Shown: positions 7,072 to 13,678 of the stretch, in pieces
Layout: each line of letters starts with the position of its first letter
Position numbering within the stretch: position 1 is the stretch's first letter
Source: an uncultured Campylobacter sp.
GTDB taxonomy: Bacteria; Campylobacterota; Campylobacteria; Campylobacterales; Campylobacteraceae
Direction of reading: 5' to 3'
Length of the DNA: 19,465 nucleotides
Assembly: GCF_938015785.1 (NCBI RefSeq)
Contig: NZ_CALLWC010000048.1
Location: forward strand, 1 to 19,465
Notes under the pieces: model-generated
What the model was told of the DNA's origin: nothing
Database searches by the model: none
The model's input: the letters and a program-made list of their open reading frames with translations, nothing else
Position numbers and translations under genes: made by a program

Positions 7072-7287
7072 GACGTCTCCTTAAAATTTATTTTAAAAAT
7101 AAGCGAGAATGCAGCCCTTAATAATATACTAAAAAACTACATTATTTAATTCTTATAGATAAAATTTAACGTGATTGTATTTTTTAATTGCTTTAAATTC
7201 CCTTAATAGCGCACTAAAATAAAAGATAAATTTTTATGAATAAAATATACTAAAATAGCTGGATTTAAATTTTACCAAGCGCCTCGA
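7072..7287 (-). promoter_or_regulatory. AT-rich promoter region of cooS with two 20-bp direct repeats
   Basis: The 216 bp between the last nos gene and cooS are far more AT-rich than the genes. On the plus strand CCCTTAATA-N5-CTAAAA occurs at 7115-7134 and again at 7200-7219, differing only in the 5-bp spacer (ATATA, GCGCA). A partial third copy (ATATACTAAAA) lies at 7244-7254. The two full copies are 85 bp apart, close to eight helical turns. The AAGGAG ribosome site lies just upstream of the ATG. The repeats look like paired regulator sites, but the regulator is unknown. I see no convincing terminator for the nos operon here. Confidence 0.6.
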
Positions 7288-7926
7288 TCATCTTAGATAA
7301 TCGATTAACTTAGCGGAGATTTCGCGAAACTGCAAAATTTTATGCCCTTTTTTCTCACGCATGAAGTCTTGCGCGTCGCGCAGTCTCGCAAACGTAATGA
7401 GATCGTCGCCTCTGGCGCTTTGCAGCACGCTGCCGAAAACATAAAACGCGTCCTGCGCCCGCAAAATTTCGCCGCTTGCGTAATCGGTAACATAAAGCTC
7501 CGCCCCGCCGAAATTTGCGTTCGTGGAATTTGACTCGCCGAAATTGCCGCTAGCGGAATTTTTACTCATCAAATTTTCCTCTGCGGAAGCCGCGCCGTTA
7601 TTGCCGCTCAAATTTTCGCCCTCGAAAAAATATGCAAACATCGCCTTGGGCGAAGCAAACGCTAGCGCGCTACCGTCTTTGAGCCTTGCGTAAGCGCGAA
7701 ATTCTGGATGCGCGCTAGTATCGATGCCGTATTTGGCGCAGGTAAGATTTACGTCTTTGAGCCACGCAGGCTCGCGTACGCTTTTAAAATTCTGCGCCGA
7801 ATCGGAGCCTGTCTTATCTGATGCGCTTAAATTCTGCGCCGAGCCAGAGCTCTGAGCCGCGGAATTTTGTATCTCAGCTGCGCCGCAAAGCGCTATAAAT
7901 GCCGCCAAAATGAGTGGAAATTTCAC
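7288..7926 (-). CDS. Second, degenerate NosL-like exported protein
   Basis: The 212-residue protein starts with a signal peptide (MKFPLILAAFIALCGAAE). Its C-terminal half is NosL-like: ELYVTDYASGEILRAQDAFYVFGS, DLITFARLRDAQDFMREKKGHKIL. NosL proteins are periplasmic copper carriers for NosZ assembly. The usual copper motif is not intact: instead of C-x-x-C-x-M there is only Cys63 in CAKYGID, and no clear lipobox is present. Two low-complexity Asn-Ser-Ala stretches interrupt it, at about 20-45 and 103-140; the second sits inside the NosL domain. It overlaps nosY by 4 bp (ATGA) and ends the nos operon. It may have lost copper binding or work as a partner of the other NosL. The family call is fairly sure; the function is not. 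Confidence 0.75.
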   Translation of the reverse strand: MKFPLILAAFIALCGAAEIQNSAAQSSGSAQNLSASDKTGSDSAQNFKSVREPAWLKDVNLTCAKYGIDTSAHPEFRAYARLKDGSALAFASPKAMFAYFFEGENLSGNNGAASAEENLMSKNSASGNFGESNSTNANFGGAELYVTDYASGEILRAQDAFYVFGSVLQSARGDDLITFARLRDAQDFMREKKGHKILQFREISAKLIDYLR

Positions 7927-8750
7927 GCCAAATCCTTCGATCTAAAGATAAAATAGCCCAAAATCAGGCTCGCCGCGCCCAGCGCGATCGGATAGAGCAG
8001 CGAAAAGGCGATGAAAAGTCCGCGCCCGAAGTGATCTAGGATAAAATACGCCGTCGTGCCGATGACCGCAAGATCGGGATCAAATAGGCTGATAGCGGCG
8101 ATGCGAAAGTCCTCCATCGGGTTTGCTAGGGCGATCGCAAAGATCAAATTTTCGTTCACTCCCGTTTTTGCGAGCAGTCCGATCAGCACGAGATCCAAAA
8201 ACGCAAGGCAGAAAAGCCAGACGAAAAATGCGAGCCCAAGCCCCATCTCTTGGCTTTTTGAAACGGCGCAGATCAAAAATGCAATCCCCAAAAACGCCGT
8301 GCATAAGCTAAAAAGCAGCCCCGTATAAAGCAGGCAGATCGCCCACGGAATGCCCGTGCCTTTGATCGCGCCCCAAACGATCGCAAGCAGCAGCGACAAA
8401 AATATCGGCACGAACACTCCAAATAGCCTTCCCAGCGCCTTGCCGTAGTAATACTGCGCCTGCGAGATCGGGAAGCTTAGCAGGTATTCTAGGATATTTA
8501 GGTCGCGGTCGGCCAGGATCGCCTTGCTGGTGGTGACGAGCACGAAGACGGGCAGGATGATGATGCAGATCTGAATAAATAGCAGCAACAATCGCGAAAG
8601 CCCGCTAAAGCCGAGTACGCGCGAATCGGTCACCCCCGTGATAAAAAACGCCGCCACGAGCCCGCTAAAGATCAGCAGATAGAGCAAAAACCAGCGCGAG
8701 CGGAAGGACTCTTTGATATCCAAAGCGGCGATGGTGAGTAAATTTTTCAT
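7923..8750 (-). CDS. nosY: NosY, membrane permease of the copper-sulfur assembly ABC transporter
   Basis: The 275-residue protein has six hydrophobic segments (about 20-38, 53-73, 109-128, 135-163, 170-193, 243-269), as expected for the ABC-2-type permease NosY that works with NosF. The NosDFY complex delivers sulfur or shuttles copper for the CuZ centre of NosZ. The N-terminal cytoplasmic helix (IAALDIKESFRSRWF) and the segment ILEYLLSFPISQAQYYYGK are characteristic of this ABC-2 subgroup. The start at 8750 has an AAGGA site and the stop overlaps the second nosL-like gene by 4 bp. Unlike in Wolinella, where nosF and nosY are adjacent, a nosL gene and a 754-bp gap separate them here. Confidence 0.9.
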   Translation of the reverse strand: MKNLLTIAALDIKESFRSRWFLLYLLIFSGLVAAFFITGVTDSRVLGFSGLSRLLLLFIQICIIILPVFVLVTTSKAILADRDLNILEYLLSFPISQAQYYYGKALGRLFGVFVPIFLSLLLAIVWGAIKGTGIPWAICLLYTGLLFSLCTAFLGIAFLICAVSKSQEMGLGLAFFVWLFCLAFLDLVLIGLLAKTGVNENLIFAIALANPMEDFRIAAISLFDPDLAVIGTTAYFILDHFGRGLFIAFSLLYPIALGAASLILGYFIFRSKDLA

Positions 8751-8921
8751 TCTTTTCCTTTATTGCGCCTCGGTGCGCTTTAAATTTAGATTTCTCGCGC
8801 GGCTTAAATGCGCGCTTTTAAGCTCGGCTCCGTTTCGCGGCGCGGATTTTGCAGCCTTAAATTTGCCAGCCGAGCTTTAAATAGGCGGCGAAATTTTATC
8901 CGCCGTCTGTGACTGCGGATT

Positions 8922-8947
8922 GCGCATAAATTTTAAATTTACGGCTC
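8922..8947. repeat. Dispersed direct repeat, copy 1 (26 bp)
   Basis: The 26 bases are identical to 9300-9325, and the inner 20 bases (8926-8945) also match 9132-9151. The core is ATAAATTTTAAATTTACGGC. Flanking bases of copies 1 and 3 are recognisably related over roughly 90 bp (8911-9005 and 9290-9385), so a longer unit was duplicated and has diverged. Confidence 0.75.
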
Positions 8948-9131
8948 GCTTGCGGCGCCTGCAAACAGCGCGTCGTTCGCAGTCCGCTATCCCACATCCG
9001 CCGCAGTTTTAAAATTAGCCGTTTGACGGGGGCGCTTAAATTTTAGCTTCGTAAAATTTCAAAGCCGGGCGTATCCCGCGGTATAAAATTTTAAAATTCT
9101 AAAAATTCCGAAGCGGCGAATTCCGCACCGG

Positions 9132-9151
9132 ATAAATTTTAAATTTACGGC
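9132..9151. repeat. Dispersed direct repeat, copy 2 (20-bp core only)
   Basis: It shares exactly the 20-base core of the repeats at 8926-8945 and 9304-9323, but its flanks differ. Confidence 0.7.
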
Positions 9152-9299
9152 AAAATTTTAAAGCTAGCGCGTCTGCGTAAATTTAACGCGCAGAGCGGAA
9201 TTTCATGCCGCACATTAAATTTAGCCGCGTCGCGAGATGAAATTTTGCAGCCGTCTTTTAAGTCTGGCTTTGACTCGCGCTCGCCCGCGACCGCGGACC

Positions 9300-9325
9300 G
9301 CGCATAAATTTTAAATTTACGGCTC
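9300..9325. repeat. Dispersed direct repeat, copy 3 (26 bp)
   Basis: The sequence is identical over 26 bases to 8922-8947, with diverged similarity on both sides. It lies 378 bp from copy 1. Confidence 0.75.
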
Positions 9326-9504
9326 CGGCTCGCAGTGCGCTTAAACATCGCGCCGTTCAGTGTCGCCTATTATCCTACATTCACGACGCTGCAAAGTAAA
9401 ATTTCATCTCATCGATGGCGGCGCGGGAGGCACGCTGAAATTTTACGCTTTAAATTTAGCGCAAAACATAGGCCGTTTAAAATTTCGCCTTAGCTAAAAC
9501 GTCC

Positions 9505-10239
9505 TTAATGCGCGTATCCAGAAGGCATATCGTGCGCAGTACCGTTACTTTCGCGCATACCCCCCATATCGTGCGGCGCGCCTTGAGAGTGCGCCGTGCT
9601 GCCCGCACCGCCGCTTTCGTGCATATCGTGCGAAGAGCCTTGAGGGTGCGCCGTGCTGCCCGCATCGCCGCCCATATCATGCTTAGGCCCGCTCATGCCG
9701 TGCTCTGCGGAGTGAGGGTCTTTCATGCCGCCCATATCGCCATGGCCGTGCATACTTCCCATATTGCCGTGCGCATCGCGACCCATATCGCCCATTCCCA
9801 TGCCGTGCGAGCCGCCGCCTGCTTTAAGCGCCGCGACTACTTGATCGAAGCTGAAGTCTTGCTTGCCCTCTTGCTTGTTTTTAAACGCGCCCCAGCCGAA
9901 CGACATAGGGGTTTTAAAGCCCTTGTAAAAATGCGCCGTGCGTGCGTCGATAAACTCGCCGTTGCCGCTAGCGTCATTGATGTAAATTTTGGCGTCCTTC
10001 AGCCAGTTTAGTTTGTCGTTGGTAACCATAAAATCCACCAAGCAGCCGATGTCGTCGAAGTAGTGGTTTTTGCCGTCCACGCGCACATCGACGCTGAAGC
10101 GGTTGTCGCTGATCGCCATCTGGCAGTGCTCGCATACGTCTCTGTCGTAATGGACGTTGCCGTAGTCTTTCTCGTCGCCGCAGCCTAAAAACGTAAGCGC
10201 AACAAGCGCGCAAAGTAAAGCTTTAAACATTTTTGTCAT
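9505..10239 (-). CDS. nosL: NosL copper chaperone lipoprotein with long His/Met-rich tail
   Basis: The 244-residue protein is NosL-like. A lipoprotein signal ends at LTFLGC (Cys20), then comes the copper motif C-E-H-C-Q-M (C36, C39, M41), followed by DNRFSVDVRVDGKNHYFDDIGCLVDFM. NosL binds Cu(I) and supplies copper for NosZ maturation in the periplasm. The NosL core ends near residue 140. A further 100 residues are Gly/His/Met-rich, with repeats built on HDMGG and AGSTAHxQG that suit copper binding. At the DNA level these come from tandem copies of roughly 57-60 bp around 9545-9680. The start at 10239 has a GGAGG site and lies 17 bp inside nosF, so the two are translationally coupled. The stop is followed by the 754-bp gap. 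Confidence 0.9.
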   Translation of the reverse strand: MTKMFKALLCALVALTFLGCGDEKDYGNVHYDRDVCEHCQMAISDNRFSVDVRVDGKNHYFDDIGCLVDFMVTNDKLNWLKDAKIYINDASGNGEFIDARTAHFYKGFKTPMSFGWGAFKNKQEGKQDFSFDQVVAALKAGGGSHGMGMGDMGRDAHGNMGSMHGHGDMGGMKDPHSAEHGMSGPKHDMGGDAGSTAHPQGSSHDMHESGGAGSTAHSQGAPHDMGGMRESNGTAHDMPSGYAH

Positions 10240-10861
10240 CTACGATCCTCCCTAGATCCATACAAATCATTCTTTTTACCAGTCCTCCCACTTCCTCGAG
10301 CCTATGCGAGATAAAGATCAAGCTCTTATCTTTTGCGTGGTTGTGCAAAAGCGTCTTAAAACGCTCGCGCGCGCTCGGATCGAGATTGGCGGTCGGTTCG
10401 TCGAAAATCATCGCCTTGCTAGCTCTGCCGAATGCTAACGCGATTAAAAATTTCTGCTTCATACCGCCGGATAGCTTATGAAAGGGTTTGTTTAAATTTG
10501 AACTCAGATCAAGCTCCATTTCGTCGCAAAATTTTACTATATCCGCTCTGCTTGCGTTCGCCGTGCGTTCGGCGAAGTAGATGAGCTCATTTAGGCTCAG
10601 CTTAAGCGGCGGCGGGGTTTGCGGCACGAAGCTAATACCGCGTAGCGCGCGGCTGCGCTGCTTAAACGAATCAAATCCATCGATAGCGACGCTGCCGCTT
10701 GTGGGTATGTATTCGCCCAAAATCGTCCGCATCAGCGAGCTTTTGCCCGCGCCGTTTTGGCCGACGAAAAGCACCTGCTCGCCGTCCGCGATATTTAGAT
10801 TGATATCTTTTAAAACGAATTGATCTCCGAATTTCTTGCTTACGTTTTTAATCTCTATCAT
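10223..10861 (-). CDS. nosF: NosF, ATPase of the NosDFY copper-sulfur assembly transporter
   Basis: This cytoplasmic ABC ATPase has 212 residues. Walker A GQNGAGKSS lies at 34-42, the Q-loop at PQTPPP (80-85), the signature LSGGMKQK at 130-137, Walker B MIFDEPTANLD at 151-161 and the switch His at 186 (SHRLEE). It is short for an ABC ATPase but normal for the compact campylobacterote NosF. The start at 10861 has an AAGGAAG site and follows nosH by 8 bp; its end overlaps nosL by 17 bp. With NosY it forms the transporter that, with NosD, matures CuZ. Confidence 0.92.
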   Translation of the reverse strand: MIEIKNVSKKFGDQFVLKDINLNIADGEQVLFVGQNGAGKSSLMRTILGEYIPTSGSVAIDGFDSFKQRSRALRGISFVPQTPPPLKLSLNELIYFAERTANASRADIVKFCDEMELDLSSNLNKPFHKLSGGMKQKFLIALAFGRASKAMIFDEPTANLDPSARERFKTLLHNHAKDKSLIFISHRLEEVGGLVKRMICMDLGRIVDDKNV

Positions 10862-10869
10862 AGGCTTCC

Positions 10870-11772
10870 TTAGATCATATCTTTTAGTTTATTGCCGATA
10901 CCGAGTGCGTCTTGATGACACACGTCGATACAGCGTCCGCACAGCGTGCAGTCGATCCCTTTTAGCATAAATTTGCTCTTATCGCCCAGGTTTTCGGACG
11001 CCTTTTTTTTAGTGATATCCAGTACGTGCGAGACGAAGCAGACATCTTGGCAAACGCCGCAGTGATCGCACCTGCTTTTATCCCAAGTAATCTTGCTAAG
11101 GCTCGCTTTCGCCGCAAGCGAATAGGTGCTGCCTAGCGGGCATAGGTGCGTGCACCACACCCGTCTGCTAAAAAATACTTCGAGCAAAAACACAAAAATT
11201 ATCCAAAGCCCTGCCAGCGAGAAGCCGTAGATGATGAAGCGCGATAAAATTCCAACTACGTTAAAAATTTCAAAAACGAGCAGATCCGTAATCGCGCTTA
11301 GCAGCAAAAACACCGCCCAGATCGCATATCGCATACCGCGAGGCAGGGCGCGCTCCTTGATGACGTGCTTTGAAATTAGCGTATTATGCAGCTTTTCGCC
11401 GATCTCGCTAAGCGCTCCGTAAGGACAGATCCACGAGCAAAACGCCTTGCCGCCTGCGATGAAATAAAACAGCAAAATGGTGCCCGAGCCTATGAGCAAA
11501 TTTATCGGCAGATCCTTGTGCGCGGCGATCACCTCAAGGGTGGCAAAGGGATCGGCTAGGTGAAAGCCAAGTATCCGCGAGCCGCTGATGTCGCCTTCTA
11601 AAATTTGAATATCGGCGCGAAAGGAAAGCACGAAAAGTAGATGCACCAAAAATACCGTGGCGTAGCGCAGAGCCCGAATGCTGGGACGCCATTTGCCGCT
11701 TTTATTTTTAAGCGCAAAGGTCGAGAAAAAGCTCGTATTTTTGATCGTGCATCGCGAATTATATTTATCCAA
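10870..11772 (-). CDS. nosH: NosH, NapH-like membrane iron-sulfur protein for electron transfer to NosZ
   Basis: The 300-residue membrane protein has four or five hydrophobic helices (about 36-52, 92-107, 148-170, 180-200). Two C-x3-C-P motifs lie beside membrane segments: C112/C116 (CSWICPYGA) and C207/C211 (CTHLCPLGS). Two cytoplasmic [4Fe-4S] sites follow: C235, C238, C241, C245 and C275, C278, C281, C285. This is the NapH/NosH pattern of a quinol-oxidising module that pairs with the periplasmic NosG. The start is a TTG at 11772, 3 bp after the nosC2 stop and preceded by AAAGAG. No in-frame ATG occurs until residue 147, so TTG is the only sensible start. In Wolinella the same gene follows nosC2. 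Confidence 0.92.
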   Translation of the reverse strand: MDKYNSRCTIKNTSFFSTFALKNKSGKWRPSIRALRYATVFLVHLLFVLSFRADIQILEGDISGSRILGFHLADPFATLEVIAAHKDLPINLLIGSGTILLFYFIAGGKAFCSWICPYGALSEIGEKLHNTLISKHVIKERALPRGMRYAIWAVFLLLSAITDLLVFEIFNVVGILSRFIIYGFSLAGLWIIFVFLLEVFFSRRVWCTHLCPLGSTYSLAAKASLSKITWDKSRCDHCGVCQDVCFVSHVLDITKKKASENLGDKSKFMLKGIDCTLCGRCIDVCHQDALGIGNKLKDMI

Positions 11773-11775
11773 GAC

Positions 11776-12222
11776 TTACTCTTTAAATTTTGAAATTTCA
11801 TCCGCGAGCTTATCTAGGCTCTCGTCGCTTACGTTGGTTAAAAGCCCGCTCATCAGGCTGTTTTTGATCTTACCCGCTTTATAATCTTTGAGGCTTGCTA
11901 AAATTTGATCCTTGCTCTTGCCGCCGATCGGCGGAGCGATCTTGCCGCGTCCGTCATCGCCGTGGCAGGGCGCGCAGTTTACCAGATAGGAGCTACTAAC
12001 CTTAAAATCGCGCTCTTTGACGCTTTGCTGCAAAATTTTAATATTTTTTACGTCCTTATCGTCGATGAGATCGACGCTTTTGCTCTGCGGCGCAGGCTTT
12101 GCTTGCACCTGCGGCTTGACTTCTTGCTGCGGCGCGCTAGAATCGTCCGAACTAGCCATAAAGATCATCAGCGCGATCAGCGCTACACCCAAAATCAAAG
12201 CTAAAATTTTGCCCGGTTTCAT
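11776..12222 (-). CDS. nosC2: NosC2, membrane-anchored monohaem cytochrome c
   Basis: The 148-residue protein has an N-terminal membrane anchor (about 6-22), a Pro/Gln/Ala-rich linker (28-48), and a class I cytochrome c domain with haem motif CAPCH at 83-87. Met124 (NSLMSGLL) is the probable distal ligand. It resembles the second monohaem cytochrome of campylobacterote nos clusters and likely passes electrons from the NosGH module towards the haem domain of NosZ. It overlaps nosC1 by 4 bp (ATGA). Confidence 0.9.
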   Translation of the reverse strand: MKPGKILALILGVALIALMIFMASSDDSSAPQQEVKPQVQAKPAPQSKSVDLIDDKDVKNIKILQQSVKERDFKVSSSYLVNCAPCHGDDGRGKIAPPIGGKSKDQILASLKDYKAGKIKNSLMSGLLTNVSDESLDKLADEISKFKE

Positions 12223-12866
12223 TTCTGCTCCTTAAATTGTTTGTTGAACTCGTAAATTTCTTTCGCCATCGTCTCTATCTGCTGCTCGCTCATGCCGTTT
12301 ACGAGCTGCACCATAAGAGGATTAGGCTTTTCTTTGAATTTATACTTTTTAATCATATCCACGATCTGCGCGTCGGTTTTATCCAGAAGCGACGGACCGA
12401 TGATGCCGTTGGCGTAGTCGTCATGGCACGCCGAGCAGCGCAGGATAAAATCGTGCCCAAGGCGCTTTTTCATTAGGTCGAAATTTAGCTTTTCATATTG
12501 GTTTTTGATGCTCGAATATGCCACGATGTTTTTGGTCGTTTCGTTCACGTCGCCGTTTAGGTTAAAATTTACATTTCGCTCGCCGTAAAAATCGTAGCTT
12601 ACGAACTTATCGTCTTGTTTCGGCGCTTCGCCGCTTTTGACGCTTATGCGAGGCTTAGCGGTGGAATTTTGATCCGCTTTCTGCGATGCGGAATTTGAAC
12701 TCGCGGAATTCTGATCCGCAGAATTTTGCCCTGCGGAGCCTTGCGAAACGGAATTCTGCCCTGCGGAATTTGCAGCGGCGGAGCTTGAATCGCCGTCATC
12801 TCCGCAGCCGCATAACAAAAGCGCTGCAGCTAGCGAGCATAGGCGGAATTTAATAGAGTTTTTCAT
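12219..12866 (-). CDS. nosC1: NosC1, monohaem cytochrome c lipoprotein
   Basis: The 215-residue protein carries a signal peptide with a lipobox-like end (ALLLCGC, Cys21). A low-complexity linker of Asn-Ser-Ala-Gln repeats covers about 28-70. The cytochrome c domain has haem motif CSACH at 144-148; Met185 or Met192 is the probable distal ligand. It is predicted to be an outward-facing electron carrier between NosGH and NosZ. The linker is encoded largely by repeats of GGAATTT/GGAATTC words on the plus strand, so it may reflect selection on DNA rather than protein. It overlaps both nosG and nosC2 by 4 bp. Confidence 0.9.
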   Translation of the reverse strand: MKNSIKFRLCSLAAALLLCGCGDDGDSSSAAANSAGQNSVSQGSAGQNSADQNSASSNSASQKADQNSTAKPRISVKSGEAPKQDDKFVSYDFYGERNVNFNLNGDVNETTKNIVAYSSIKNQYEKLNFDLMKKRLGHDFILRCSACHDDYANGIIGPSLLDKTDAQIVDMIKKYKFKEKPNPLMVQLVNGMSEQQIETMAKEIYEFNKQFKEQK

Positions 12867-13678
12867 TGTTTTCCTTCATAGATTGATTTGTAATCCGCCC
12901 GCGGGATTATCTCGATGATACGCGCCGGGCAGAGCTCTGCGCACGCGCCGCAGCCGACGCAAGCGCTGCGGATCTGCGGAGCGAAATGCGCGCCTGCTTC
13001 TATCATCGCGATGGCATCAAGCGGCTGCGGGTAAGGGCACAGCGACGCGCATAGATCGCAGGGCTTGCCCTCTTTCGCCGCCAGCGCGGAGTTTAGCTCG
13101 CGCTCCTGCTCGGTCTTGGCGGGCTTTAGGCGCAGATCGTCCGGTTTTAAAACCTGTCCGCGATACGCCAAACAGGCGTCTAAATTTTCGATCACGGCGA
13201 TACCCATTTTGACCTTTTTAGGCTCGTTCGTCTCGTGGCTGAGCGCGCCGCTTGGACAGGCGAGCACGCAAGGAAGTGCGCCGCAAAGATAGCAGCCCCG
13301 CTCTTTTGCGTCGATAACGGGAGTGCCGATATCAAAAAGATGAGTAATATCCAGCAGATAGATGCTGTGATAGGGGCAGACCTGCACGCATTGACCGCAC
13401 TTGATACAGCTAGAGCGGAAGCCTCGTTCCGCTAGCGCTCCGGGCGGGCGCAGATATAAAGAGGCGGAATCTCCGCTAGAATTTTCCGCAAAATTTTGTT
13501 TTATAGAATTCGGTGCGGAATTTTGTCCTGTGGAATTTATGGAATTTTGCTCGTTTAAATTCTGCGCTTCACTGCCTGCTGAATTCGCAGAATTCTCATT
13601 CGCAAACAAGTTCGCTGCCCCTAGCGTCCCAAGCGCCCCGCCGAGTAGTTTTATCGCTTCGCGTCTATTCTTTATCAT
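12863..13678 (-). CDS. nosG: NosG, NapG-like Tat-exported ferredoxin
   Basis: The 271-residue protein begins with a twin-arginine signal (NRREAIKLLGG), so it is folded with its iron-sulfur clusters before export. Cluster ligands are C91/94/97/101 (CIKCGQCVQVCP), C129/132/137/141 (CYLCGALPCVLACP), C207/210/214 with C169 as a likely fourth, and C240/243/246/250 (CVGCGACAELCP), four [4Fe-4S] sites in all as in NapG. It is expected to take electrons from NosH and pass them to the Nos cytochromes. A 45-residue Asn-Ser-rich insert (about 27-73) separates the Tat signal from the first cluster and is unusual for the family. It overlaps nosD and nosC1 by 4 bp each. Confidence 0.92.
   Translation of the reverse strand: MIKNRREAIKLLGGALGTLGAANLFANENSANSAGSEAQNLNEQNSINSTGQNSAPNSIKQNFAENSSGDSASLYLRPPGALAERGFRSSCIKCGQCVQVCPYHSIYLLDITHLFDIGTPVIDAKERGCYLCGALPCVLACPSGALSHETNEPKKVKMGIAVIENLDACLAYRGQVLKPDDLRLKPAKTEQERELNSALAAKEGKPCDLCASLCPYPQPLDAIAMIEAGAHFAPQIRSACVGCGACAELCPARIIEIIPRADYKSIYEGKQ

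Larger units (their letters stand above)
8751..9504. other. 754-bp noncoding, repeat-rich gap inside the nos cluster
   Basis: I see no credible gene on either strand. By hand count about 24 RAATTY hexamers lie in this stretch, against fewer than one expected by chance. It contains three copies of a 20-base string and longer diverged duplications around two of them. An imperfect hairpin at 9435-9462, just past the nosL stop (arms GCTAAATTT and AAATTTCAGC), might terminate or slow transcription from nosL. The stretch could be a decayed gene or an expanding repeat region. Confidence 0.6.

Noticed and set aside
8922..9325. CRISPR-like array
   Set aside because: Only three copies with unequal spacing (206 and 172 bp between cores), an AT-rich core, and no cas genes.
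9508..10011. Open frame of 167 codons on the plus strand, Arg/Ala/His-rich
   Set aside because: It is antisense to the repeat tail and core of nosL, and its repetitive composition is that of a mirrored repeat.
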